Assembly (NCBI GenBank): GCA_031282735.1
Contig: JAITDE010000012.1
Span: 1-43,007, forward strand
Direction: 5' to 3'
DNA length: 43,007 nucleotides
From: Oscillospiraceae bacterium
GTDB lineage: Bacteria; Bacillota; Clostridia; Oscillospirales; Acutalibacteraceae
Both the position numbers and the translations under genes were made by a program. The notes beneath the pieces were generated by a model. It made no database searches and was not told the origin of the DNA. It saw only the letters and a program-made list of their open reading frames with translations. Shown piece after piece: positions 18,151-27,342 of the stretch (position 1 is the first letter of the stretch; every line of letters begins with the position of its first letter).

Positions 18151-19293
18151 ATGGCAACCAAAATCGGATTTGTTGGCGCGGGGAACATCAGTGATATCTA
18201 TTTGAGGAATATCACAAATTTGTTTAAAGAAATTGAAGTAATCGGGGTGTGCGATCTCATACGCGAAAGGGCTGTGAAAGCAGCCGCAAAATATGCGATA
18301 CCAAAGATTTATGACGACATGCACGCGCTTTTTGCCGATCCTGACGTGGACTTGGTTCTCAACATCACAAGACCTTATCAGCATCATGAGGTCACGAAAG
18401 CGGCGCTACTCGCGGGCAAACCCGTTTATACCGAAAAACCGCTGGCGGTCGATTTGACGGAAGCGGACGAACTGCTGGCGATCGCGAAAGAGAAAAACCT
18501 GCTCCTCGGCAACGCGCCGGACACGTTTTTGGGCGCGGGGATTCAGGGTTGCCGCTGTTTGATTGAAGATGACATCATCGGCGAACCCATCGGCGCGGCG
18601 GCGCATATGATTTGCCATGGGCACGAAACTTGGCACACGGATCCCGCGTTTTATTACAAGCGCGGCGGCGGTCCGATGATGGATATGGGACCATATTATA
18701 TCACCGCGCTTATCAATTTGATGGGTCCTGTCGCCGGAGTGATGGGCATGACCAAAATCACATACCCCACTCGCACGATCACCGCCCCGCCGCACTGCGG
18801 CGAAGTGATCAATGTGGACATACCCACATACGTGACGGGATTGATCCGATTCAAGAGCGGCGCGGTCGCGACGATTTTCACCACCTTTGACGCGTATTCC
18901 GTGCCGGGCGTTCAGCCCATCGAAATTTACGGCACAAAAGGCAACATGCTTGTGCCGGATCCCAACGATTTCGGCGGGACGATTTCGGTTAAAATCGGCG
19001 AGAAGAACAGTCCGGATGCCGCTGACGCGATCGGGCATGGCGATTGGATCAGCATCGACACGCCGTATGAATTTTATAGCGGGAATTCCCGCGCCTTGGG
19101 GCTTGCGGACATGGCGAAAGCCCTGCAAACGGGGCGCAAGCCGCGCGCGAACGCCGAACAGGCATACCATGTGCTGGAAGTTCTCACGGCGTTCCAAAAA
19201 AGTTCCGAAAGCGGCAGAGAAGTTGCGATTCAATCCACCTTTGAGCTTCAGCCGCCCATGCCGATCGTGTCAGAAGAAGGCGTGATTGCTTAA
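18151..19293 (+). CDS. Gfo/Idh/MocA family oxidoreductase
   Basis: KIGFVGAGNISDIYLRNI; LVLNITRPYQHHEVTKAALLAGKPVYTEKPLAVDLTEADEL; GGGPMMDMGPYYITALINLMGPV. Confidence 0.93.
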   Translation: MATKIGFVGAGNISDIYLRNITNLFKEIEVIGVCDLIRERAVKAAAKYAIPKIYDDMHALFADPDVDLVLNITRPYQHHEVTKAALLAGKPVYTEKPLAVDLTEADELLAIAKEKNLLLGNAPDTFLGAGIQGCRCLIEDDIIGEPIGAAAHMICHGHETWHTDPAFYYKRGGGPMMDMGPYYITALINLMGPVAGVMGMTKITYPTRTITAPPHCGEVINVDIPTYVTGLIRFKSGAVATIFTTFDAYSVPGVQPIEIYGTKGNMLVPDPNDFGGTISVKIGEKNSPDAADAIGHGDWISIDTPYEFYSGNSRALGLADMAKALQTGRKPRANAEQAYHVLEVLTAFQKSSESGREVAIQSTFELQPPMPIVSEEGVIA

Positions 19294-19356
19294 TTCATAA
19301 AAAAGAAAAAAAGAAGGCGAATTGTGAAATTTGCGTGAATTTGTTGCTTTTTGGGG

Positions 19357-19385
19357 TTGCATTTTTGGTCGAAATCGTGTACACT
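19357..19385 (+). promoter_or_regulatory. Promoter of LTD-CotH lipoprotein gene
   Basis: TTGCAT-17 nt-TACACT. Confidence 0.6.
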
Positions 19386-19418
19386 ATACGCGTATAGATT
19401 GCATGAAAGGGTACGCGT

Positions 19419-21941
19419 GTGAAAAGGATTTTTTCGAGAATAACAGCGTTTGCGCTTGCGGTTTGCATGTTATTCGTGCCGCTGACAGCTTGTGAGAAGG
19501 ATCTTCCGTCAACGATACCGACGACCGAAGAGAGCGAAAAAGTGCCGGCGCCCGAGGCGGTGGGCGACTTGCGCATCAACGAGTATTTGACCCAAAACAG
19601 CGATGTGAACTATACTTCGGCGGGCGAATACGCCGATTGGGTGGAGCTTTATAACGCGGGAGACGCGGATGTTGCGCTAGGCGGCTACTTTTTGAGCGAC
19701 GACGGCACAGAACCCGGCAAGTGGACTTTTCCGGCAGGCACGGTCATTGAAGCCGGCGACTATTTGCTCATTTGGTGTTCGGGCGAAAAAAAACCGCCCG
19801 AAGGTGAAATCCATGCTTCGTTCAAGTTGGGCGGAGACGACACCGAAATTGTTTTGTACAGCGCGAACAAAGTGTTGATCGACCGCGTGGCGATTGTCGA
19901 AACCGCCGAAAACGTTTCGTATGGGCGAAGCAAGGATGATCCAAATCAATTTGTTTATTATGCCTATCCAACGCCGGCGGCGCAGAATGGCGCGGGATTC
20001 GAAAAACTCAGTCACGCAACGGGGATTGAAAGCAAAACAATCTACATCAGCGAGGTGAGCGCGGCATATGCCCGCGAAAACAAGGACAAAACGCAATCCG
20101 ATTGGATTGAAATCCACAACAGAACAGACAAGCCCGTTTCCCTCAAAGGATACGGGCTTTGCAAAGATTTAAAAGGCGGTAGGCTTGTGTTCGGCGACGT
20201 CACGCTTGCGCCGGACGGCTATTTGGTCGTCGACGCGGTTGGCAAGGATGTTCTGCCCGATGATACCGACGACGGCAGGACGGACGAAAAAGTGATTGCA
20301 AAACCGATTGACGGCACATGGACCGCACCCTTTCAAATTGACAGCTCGGGCGATTCGTTGCTTTTGCTTAACGCGGATGGTGTGGCGATTGATCGCTACG
20401 AAACGGGAAAACTGCGCGTCGGCGAAAGCAGCGGCAGGACGGGAGACGCGCTCGACCGCGTGTGGTTTGCCGTGCCTACGCCGGGGAAAGAGAACGCGCA
20501 AAGTTTGACGGCGATCGCTCCTGTGCCGGTTTTTTCGAACAACGGCGGTTATGCCAGCGTCGGCGATAGTATCACAATCGCTGTGCGGGATGGTTTTCAG
20601 GTGCGCTTCACCACCGACGGCGGCAATCCGACCGAGTCGTCGCAAATTTACAGCACACCGCTGGCGCTCAGCGAAACAATAACCATCCGTGCGCGGGCGT
20701 TTGCGGACGGTTATTTGCCAAGCGACACCGCGACGGCATCGTTTATCGTCGGCACGAAGCACGAAATTCCCGTGGTATTTTTATCGAGCGAGCCTGACAA
20801 TCTTTTTGGTTACAAGCGCGGCATCATGGCGGATGGTCCCGGTTATTCTGAGCCGTTCCCTTATGTGGGCGCAAATTTTTGGAAAGACTGGGAGCGCGTC
20901 GTCACGTTTGAATACTATGAAGCAAACGGCGAAAAGATGGCGCAGTTCGACGCGGGAGCAAATGTTTTCGGGCAATACACAAGGGCCTACCTGCAAAAAT
21001 CTTTGGCGTTGCATCTGCGGGAGGATTACGGCAAAAAAACAATCACATATCCTTTTTTTGAAAACAATCCCGTGACGGTGAATACGGATTTTGTTCTGCG
21101 CGCCGCGGGACAGGATCAATACCGCGCAAAATTGCGCGACGCCTTTTGCACGCAGGTTCTGCGCGGCTATACCGTTTGCGTGTCGATGGATTGGCAGCCT
21201 GTCGCGTTATATATCAACGGTGCGTATTGGGGGCTGTATGCCCTGCGCGAGAAAGTGAATGAGCGTTTTTTTGCCGCGCGCGAGGGGCTTGATCCCGACA
21301 ATATGGACATCATCAAAGGCGACACAAATTTGCTCACGGGCGACAAAACCGATTGGCGCGCCTTGCGCGAGTATGTGAAATCACATGATTTGCGCGTGCA
21401 GGCGAACTATGATTATGTCGCCGCCCGCGTGGATATCCCCAATTTTATTGATTACCTGATTGCTGAAATCTTTTTTGCGAACAGCGACACAGGCAACACC
21501 AAGGCCTACCGCGAACAGCCTGACGGCGTGAACGGCGGCAGCAAATGGCGCTGGGTGCTTTTTGATTTTGATATGACCATGCGCACGGGCGCGATGGGTC
21601 CGCCGCGCAACACGATTAAAGAGATGTTCAACCCCGACGGGCATGGCTATAATCATATGTTTTTCACCGCGCTGCAAGTGGGGTTACTCAAAAACAGCGA
21701 TTTTAAGGCACAGTTCAAGGCACGGTATGAAGAACTGCTCAATACGGCGTTTTCAATCCCGCATATGACGGAAGTTCTCGACCGCATGGCGGGTGAAATC
21801 GAACCCGAAATCGCCGCAAACGCGGTCCGCTGGGGGAAGCCTACCGTCGATTATTGGCAAAGCCAAGTGGATGAAATCCGCGAAATCATCAACACCCGCC
21901 CCGCCGTAGCAAGATCACAGATGGAAGCGTTTTTGCGCTGA
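19419..21941 (+). CDS. Lipoprotein with two lamin-tail-like domains, a CHB_HEX_C-like segment and a CotH kinase-family domain
   Basis: Lipobox LTAC; LRINEYLTQNSDVNYTSAGEYADWVELYN and IYISEVSAAYARENKDKTQSDWIEIHN (LTD-like); FTTDGGNPTESSQIYSTPLAL; CotH-like ...FEYYEANGEKMAQFDAGANVFGQYTRAYLQKSLALHLREDYG...RWVLFDFDMTM. Confidence 0.88.
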   Translation: MKRIFSRITAFALAVCMLFVPLTACEKDLPSTIPTTEESEKVPAPEAVGDLRINEYLTQNSDVNYTSAGEYADWVELYNAGDADVALGGYFLSDDGTEPGKWTFPAGTVIEAGDYLLIWCSGEKKPPEGEIHASFKLGGDDTEIVLYSANKVLIDRVAIVETAENVSYGRSKDDPNQFVYYAYPTPAAQNGAGFEKLSHATGIESKTIYISEVSAAYARENKDKTQSDWIEIHNRTDKPVSLKGYGLCKDLKGGRLVFGDVTLAPDGYLVVDAVGKDVLPDDTDDGRTDEKVIAKPIDGTWTAPFQIDSSGDSLLLLNADGVAIDRYETGKLRVGESSGRTGDALDRVWFAVPTPGKENAQSLTAIAPVPVFSNNGGYASVGDSITIAVRDGFQVRFTTDGGNPTESSQIYSTPLALSETITIRARAFADGYLPSDTATASFIVGTKHEIPVVFLSSEPDNLFGYKRGIMADGPGYSEPFPYVGANFWKDWERVVTFEYYEANGEKMAQFDAGANVFGQYTRAYLQKSLALHLREDYGKKTITYPFFENNPVTVNTDFVLRAAGQDQYRAKLRDAFCTQVLRGYTVCVSMDWQPVALYINGAYWGLYALREKVNERFFAAREGLDPDNMDIIKGDTNLLTGDKTDWRALREYVKSHDLRVQANYDYVAARVDIPNFIDYLIAEIFFANSDTGNTKAYREQPDGVNGGSKWRWVLFDFDMTMRTGAMGPPRNTIKEMFNPDGHGYNHMFFTALQVGLLKNSDFKAQFKARYEELLNTAFSIPHMTEVLDRMAGEIEPEIAANAVRWGKPTVDYWQSQVDEIREIINTRPAVARSQMEAFLR

Positions 21942-21958
21942 TAGGAGTTTGAATTCAT

Positions 21959-23122
21959 ATGCAGGAAAATATTTATGTCGGTCTCGCGCAGCCCGAAGAG
22001 TATGACGAATTGATTGCGTTGCTTGATCATGTGTTTTTTATCGACAAAGAAAACGACCGTCGCTTTTTGGCTTTGTTGCCGTCGCTTTACAAGAAACAAT
22101 ACGCCCCGTGGAAGAACAATTACATCGTGCGTGTCGGCGGCGCGATGAAAGCGGCTGTCGGCGTGTATATGACGGAACTCACCATTGCGGGGCATCCCGT
22201 GCGCATGGGAGGCATTGGCAATGTGGCGGTGCACAAAGACGCGCGGCGTTTGGGTTACATGAAACTTGCCATGGATGCCGCGATGCAGGCGATGCGCGAT
22301 CAATCCTGCGATTTTGCCGAACTCGGCGGCATGCGCCAACGCTATGGTTATTGGGGATTTGAGCGGGGCGGCGCGATGTTGGAAGTGGAGTGGAACAAGG
22401 CGAACCTGCGCCATGCCTATCCAAATGGATTGGACGTGCGCGATTGGCGTGTTTCGGAAATTTTGCCCAGCAACGAGCAGGCGTTGCGGGACGTTCAGCG
22501 TTTGATTGCCTCGTCGCCGATTGTCTCGTCACGCAATGCGGACGCGTTTTACGATTATCTCTGCAATTGGGCTTCCAAACCGCACGGTATTTATTGCGGC
22601 GATCGGTTTTCCGGATTTTTCATGACGGATCGCGAGGGACACGGCGCACATACGCTCCATATTGCGCGGGGTGCGGATATTCCAAGCGTTTTGCAGGTTT
22701 TGGCCGATCGTTTGCCCGAGGACAAAAATACTTTCTATCTGGATGTGCCCTTATGGGACACCGATATGTTGCAATTAGCCGAAAAAATCGCCGAAAGCAT
22801 GCTTTTTGGATACGCAGGGCAATATGCCGTTTTCGATTGGCTGAAGATGCTCACAGCGCTGTTCGATTTACGGGCACAATTGGGCGCTCTTGCGGACGGC
22901 AAGCTTGCCGTGCAAATCGGCGGTGAAGCATTCCAAATTTGTGTGCGCGGCGGTCGTCCGGAGATCACCGCGGCGCAAGCAAAGCCGGACGTCGTTCTGG
23001 ATTCCAAAGAAGCGATCCGATTCTTCACCGCCCCGTATTATTCGCGGCGCGGCGCGATTGATCCCGCCTTGGCGGGATGGTTTCCTCTGCCTCTTTATTT
23101 GTATGGTTTTGACAAAGTGTAA
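21959..23122 (+). CDS. GNAT family N-acetyltransferase (Eis-like, two-domain)
   Basis: VRMGGIGNVAVHKDARRLGYMKLAMDAAMQAMRDQSCDFAELGGMRQRYGYWGFERGG; C-terminal SCP2-like segment. Confidence 0.8.
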   Translation: MQENIYVGLAQPEEYDELIALLDHVFFIDKENDRRFLALLPSLYKKQYAPWKNNYIVRVGGAMKAAVGVYMTELTIAGHPVRMGGIGNVAVHKDARRLGYMKLAMDAAMQAMRDQSCDFAELGGMRQRYGYWGFERGGAMLEVEWNKANLRHAYPNGLDVRDWRVSEILPSNEQALRDVQRLIASSPIVSSRNADAFYDYLCNWASKPHGIYCGDRFSGFFMTDREGHGAHTLHIARGADIPSVLQVLADRLPEDKNTFYLDVPLWDTDMLQLAEKIAESMLFGYAGQYAVFDWLKMLTALFDLRAQLGALADGKLAVQIGGEAFQICVRGGRPEITAAQAKPDVVLDSKEAIRFFTAPYYSRRGAIDPALAGWFPLPLYLYGFDKV

Positions 23123-23191
23123 GGGGTTGGAATCGTATGCTTATCCGATAGGATAGTCATATAAATCAATTTTAGCAAGAAAGGTGATACC

Positions 23192-26100
23192 ATGGCAGCA
23201 AATTTTGACGTTCCATTCGTGGACAAAAACTCAGAGCGTTACAACTTTTCCAAGCGTGCGCAAAAAATCGTTACCCACATTGAGGAAAACTACTTCTACC
23301 CGCACACCGTACCCACGGGCGATTTTCTTTATCGCGAAGGGCAGTCAGGCATCGCGCACCTGAACGAGGGCGAATGGACACCGTTTTCGGCGGAGAAAGA
23401 TTATTGGGGCTACTATGAGTGCTATGCTTGGTTTAAGCAAACAGTCACCGTCCCCGAAAGCTTCAAAGGCTTGCCCGTGATTTATGACGTGCAGTCGTTT
23501 GAAAACAAAGATCAAAGCATCCAATTGATTGTTTTTGTCAACGGCGAAATGGTGCAGGGATTGGATCCGTTCCACCGTTTTGTTCAGCTGCTCGATTGCG
23601 CACAGGGCGGCGAAGTGTTGGAAATTGCCATGAACGCCTATTCCGAAGCGGGTTCGCAACGCATGAACGCACGCCTGCGCACGCTCAACCGGACCGCGCG
23701 CCAACTCTATTACGATATCCTCACCCCCCTCGAAACCGCCAATCTTTATGAAGTCGACGATGGCGTGCGTGTGCACCTTGTCAAGGCAGTCAACGAAGCG
23801 GTGAACATGCTCGAAATGAGCGACGAAGAGGATCTTGAGGCGTTCGAAACTTCGGCAAAACGCGCGATCGCCTACTTGCAAAAAGAGATTTATGACAAAC
23901 CTGCCAGCGAAATCGTTGCGTCCTGCATCGGGCACACGCACATCGACGTGGCTTGGCTGTGGCGTTTGCGCCAAACGCGCGACAAAGCGGGGCGTTCGTT
24001 CGCAACGGTGCTCAAATATATGGACGAATATCCTGAGTATCGTTTCATGTCCCCCCAAGCCCAGCTTTACGACTACGTCCGTCAGGATTATCCCGAATTG
24101 TTTGAACGCATCAAGGCAAAAGTCGCCGACGGTCAATGGGAAGTCGAGGGCAGCATGTGGGTGGAGTCCGACACGAACGTGACGTCGGGCGAATCCCTTG
24201 TGCGCCAATTTTTGGTCGGCAAGCGTTTCTTCCGCGAGCACTTCGGCGAGGAGACAAAAATCATGTGGCTGCCCGATGTCTTCGGCTATTCCGCCGCACT
24301 GCCGCAGATCATCAAAAAATCGGGTTTGGATTACTTTATGACCACCAAAATTTCGTGGAACGAATACGATCGGTTGCCATATGACTCCTTCATGTGGCAG
24401 GGAATTGACGGCACACGTGTGCTTTCGCATTTTTCCACGGGTTCGGATGCCATTCAAGCGCGTATTCCGTCGTTTTTCACAACATACAACGCCCACTTGG
24501 ATCCCAACCACGTTTTGGGCGGCTGGAAACGTTATTCAAACAAAGATTTGAATTCCGAATATCTGATTACTTTCGGCTACGGCGACGGCGGCGGCGGTCC
24601 GAGTGTTCCGCATTTGGAAAAAGGACGGCGCATGGCGGCGGGCATCGAGGGTTGCCCCAAAGTTGTGCAACAGCCCACGCGCGAGTTCTTCCACCGATTG
24701 GAGGAACAAGTGAGCGGCGATCGGCATTTGCCTGTTTGGGCGGGTGAACTCTATCTGCAATTCCATCGCGGCACACTGACCGCCCAATCCCGCAACAAAC
24801 GCTACAACCGCAAGAGTGAACTGCTCTATCACGACGTGGAAACCCTTGCGGCGACCGCGTTCCAACTCACCGGCGCGGCGTATCCAACAGACGAATTGCT
24901 TGCAAACTGGAAACTGATTTTGCTCAATCAATTCCACGATATCATTCCGGGTTCGTCGATTTTCCCCGTCTATGAGGATTCGCGCGAGCAATACTTGCAA
25001 CTTTTGGCGGCCGGCGACGGCATGGCGAATGCCGCGCAAACGGCGATTGCATCCGCGATCCCCGCCGAAGAAGACTCGATTGTTGTATTCAATACGCTTG
25101 GTTTTGAGCGGAGCGATGTCGTCATTGCGGATGTGCCAACGGATTTCGCCGCCGCCGCAGACGCGCCATCCCAACGCACATATGACGGCAAACTTTGCTT
25201 TGCGGCGGATGCCGTGCCCGGCAAGGGATGGAAGACCTTCCAACTCACGGGTACGCCGGCGCGGGGCGCGGCGGTTGATGCCTCGGGCAAAACGATCGAA
25301 ACGGAGGTGTTCAGCCTCACGTTCGACGAAAATTACAACATTACCTCGCTGATCCACAAGCCGACCGGGCGCAGCGTCGCGCCCGATGGACAATTGCTCA
25401 ACCGTTTGATTGCTTTTGAAGACAGACCGTTTAACCACGAAGCTTGGGATATCAAGCCCTATTTCAGCGAAAAATTCTGGTATATCGACGATGTGCAATC
25501 AGCCGAAGTGATTGAATCCGGTCCCGTGCGCACGGTTCTCCGCGTGGTGCGCAAGTATATCCGCAGCACCATTCAGCAGGATTTTATCTTCTATCCGGCG
25601 GGCGATCGCATCGACGTGCAATATGTTGTTGATTGGCACGAGAAAAACATTGCGCTCAAATGCGATTATCCCGTGGATGTCAACACGACGCGCGCAACGT
25701 TCGATATCCAATTCGGATCGCTGGAGCGCACGACGCACGAAAACAGCACATGGGATTTTGCTCAATTTGAAGTCTGCGGACACAAGTGGGCGGATTTGAG
25801 CGACAACGGCTTCGGGCTTTCGGTGCTCAACGACTGCAAATACGGTTGGACGGTCAAAAACGGACACATCATGCCCACGCTCTTGCGCAGTGCAACCCGT
25901 CCGAATCCGGCGCAGGATCGCGAAGTGCATTACTTCACCTATTCTATCTATCCCCACGCCGGAACGGTGACGGAATCGAACGTCGTCCGCGAGGGATATC
26001 AGCTCAACGTGCCGCTTCGCGCGGCTTGCGTGCAAAAACAACAGGGCACGTTGCCGAAATCCTACGCGCTTGTTCAAGTTGACTCGCCGAATGTTGTGAT

Positions 26101-26326
26101 TGAAACAATCAAAAAAGCGGAGGACAGCGACGACTTGATCGTGCGCACCTATGAATCCGCGAATCGCGCGGTCAACGCCGTTTTGACGTTCGGCAGTGCG
26201 GTTGCGCAAATCACCGAATGCGATTTGATGGAAGAAAACGACGTGCCGGCAACGGCGCAGGGTGCTTCCGTGGCAGTCGCCTACAAGCCGTTTGAGATTA
26301 AAACATTCAAAGTGAAGCTTGCGTAG
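23192..26326 (+). CDS. Alpha-mannosidase, glycoside hydrolase family 38
   Basis: 1044 aa; CIGHTHIDVAWLWRLRQTRDKAGRSFATVLKYMDEYPEYRFMSPQAQLYDYV; GQWEVEGSMWVESDTNVTSGESLVRQ; LPDVFGYSAALPQIIKKSGLDYFMTTKISWNEYDRLPYDSFMWQGIDGT; LNQFHDIIPGSSI. Confidence 0.96.
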   Translation: MAANFDVPFVDKNSERYNFSKRAQKIVTHIEENYFYPHTVPTGDFLYREGQSGIAHLNEGEWTPFSAEKDYWGYYECYAWFKQTVTVPESFKGLPVIYDVQSFENKDQSIQLIVFVNGEMVQGLDPFHRFVQLLDCAQGGEVLEIAMNAYSEAGSQRMNARLRTLNRTARQLYYDILTPLETANLYEVDDGVRVHLVKAVNEAVNMLEMSDEEDLEAFETSAKRAIAYLQKEIYDKPASEIVASCIGHTHIDVAWLWRLRQTRDKAGRSFATVLKYMDEYPEYRFMSPQAQLYDYVRQDYPELFERIKAKVADGQWEVEGSMWVESDTNVTSGESLVRQFLVGKRFFREHFGEETKIMWLPDVFGYSAALPQIIKKSGLDYFMTTKISWNEYDRLPYDSFMWQGIDGTRVLSHFSTGSDAIQARIPSFFTTYNAHLDPNHVLGGWKRYSNKDLNSEYLITFGYGDGGGGPSVPHLEKGRRMAAGIEGCPKVVQQPTREFFHRLEEQVSGDRHLPVWAGELYLQFHRGTLTAQSRNKRYNRKSELLYHDVETLAATAFQLTGAAYPTDELLANWKLILLNQFHDIIPGSSIFPVYEDSREQYLQLLAAGDGMANAAQTAIASAIPAEEDSIVVFNTLGFERSDVVIADVPTDFAAAADAPSQRTYDGKLCFAADAVPGKGWKTFQLTGTPARGAAVDASGKTIETEVFSLTFDENYNITSLIHKPTGRSVAPDGQLLNRLIAFEDRPFNHEAWDIKPYFSEKFWYIDDVQSAEVIESGPVRTVLRVVRKYIRSTIQQDFIFYPAGDRIDVQYVVDWHEKNIALKCDYPVDVNTTRATFDIQFGSLERTTHENSTWDFAQFEVCGHKWADLSDNGFGLSVLNDCKYGWTVKNGHIMPTLLRSATRPNPAQDREVHYFTYSIYPHAGTVTESNVVREGYQLNVPLRAACVQKQQGTLPKSYALVQVDSPNVVIETIKKAEDSDDLIVRTYESANRAVNAVLTFGSAVAQITECDLMEENDVPATAQGASVAVAYKPFEIKTFKVKLA

Positions 26327-26336
26327 GGGGCTGATT

Positions 26337-27140
26337 ATGTACAAACATGTTGCGATATTGGGCGTTGACGGCGCGGGCGCGTTTTTTGCCGACACCGATA
26401 CGCCTTGCATGGACGCGCTTTTTGCGAACGGCGCGGTGACATATGAGGCGATTACGTCCATCCCGACCATCAGTGCGCAATGCTGGGGTTCGATGCTGTT
26501 GGGCGTTGAGCCGAAACGTCACAAGCTGACCAACGAAATTGTTTCAAAACAGCCCTATGATGTTAACGCGCCCTATCCGTCGATTTTCCGCGTGGTGCGC
26601 GAAGCGATGCCGGACGCGCCGATGGCGGGATTTTGCAACTGGAATCCCATCAATTCCGGTATCATTGAGGAAAATCTCGACGTATGCAAGGGTACCGCGG
26701 ATACGGATGCCGCAGTTTGCCAACTTGTGCTGGATTATCTGGAACAGCAATCTCCGACGCTTCTGTTTGTGCAGTTTGACGAAGCGGACGGCGCTGGGCA
26801 CAAGTTCGGCTACGGCAAAAAGGTTCGCCCCTATCTTGACAAAATCACCGAAATTGATGCCCTGATTGGCAAAATTGCCGCGAAATATCAAGAAAAAGGG
26901 ATTGCGGACGAAACATTGTTTGTCGTCAGTGCCGATCACGGCGGAAATCGCAGGCATGGGCATGGCGGTCGGAGCAAAGCCGAAAAGCGGATTTTTATCG
27001 GTTTGGCGGGCAAAGACGTTCCCAAAGGAACGCTTGAAAACATGCGTGTGCGCGACATTGCGTCGGTTGCCGCCGCCGCGCTTGGCTTGAGTCAACCCCC
27101 AAGCTGGACGTCGGCAGTTCCCGCGCTGTTGTGTAAATAG
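26337..27140 (+). CDS. Alkaline phosphatase / type I phosphodiesterase superfamily protein
   Basis: HVAILGVDGAGAFFADTDTPCMDALFANGAVTYEAITSIPTISAQCWGSMLLG...FVQFDEADGAGHKFGYG...LFVVSADHGGNRRHGHGG. Confidence 0.87.
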   Translation: MYKHVAILGVDGAGAFFADTDTPCMDALFANGAVTYEAITSIPTISAQCWGSMLLGVEPKRHKLTNEIVSKQPYDVNAPYPSIFRVVREAMPDAPMAGFCNWNPINSGIIEENLDVCKGTADTDAAVCQLVLDYLEQQSPTLLFVQFDEADGAGHKFGYGKKVRPYLDKITEIDALIGKIAAKYQEKGIADETLFVVSADHGGNRRHGHGGRSKAEKRIFIGLAGKDVPKGTLENMRVRDIASVAAAALGLSQPPSWTSAVPALLCK

Positions 27141-27246
27141 CTTGCTTTTTCTGCCTTACTTTTTCTGCCTTACTTTTTCTGAAGAAAAAGTAAGCAAAAA
27201 GACTTTTCCCGCTTCGCGCGGTCGTTTTTAGGCTGATTTATATTCG
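27141..27246 (+). repeat. Intergenic double-hairpin repeat, copy 1 (type A, forward)
   Basis: cttgctttttctgccttactttttctgccttactttttctgaagaaaaagtaagcaaaaagacttttcccgcttcgcgcggtcgtttttaggctgatttatattcgca; begins at the nt after the preceding stop. Confidence 0.85.
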
Positions 27247-27256
27247 CACAAACACC

Positions 27257-27286
27257 AAAAGCCCGTGAGATTTTTCACGGGCTTTT
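27257..27286. terminator. Bidirectional intrinsic terminator between the convergent phosphodiesterase-like and galE genes
   Basis: AAAAGCCCGTGA-gatttt-TCACGGGCTTTT perfect inverted repeat. Confidence 0.85.
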
Positions 27287-27340
27287 AATGATCGCGCGAA
27301 GCGGGTGCTCGCCGCAGGTGCGCGAAGCGGGAAAAAGTGT
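27287..27340 (-). repeat. Partial/degenerate copies of the double-hairpin repeat downstream of galE
   Basis: atgatcgcgcgaagcgggtgctcgccgcaggtgcgcgaagcgggaaaaagtgtttt: two CGCGAAGCGGG cores without the CTTTTTC arms. Confidence 0.6.
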
Positions 27341-27342
27341 TT

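Noticed and set aside
23345-24511. Long antisense ORF (388 aa) opposite the GH38 gene, with similar ones at 24536-25498, 25499-26470, 7194-8288, 13390-14577 and 35897-36895
   Set aside because: All lie exactly opposite strongly recognised genes and encode low-complexity, His/Arg-rich sequence with no recognisable motifs; explained by avoidance of TTA/CTA/TCA codons in the sense frame.
27141-27340. CRISPR or attC/integron array made of the intergenic repeats
   Set aside because: Copies are single, widely separated and in both orientations, with no cas or integrase genes in the window.
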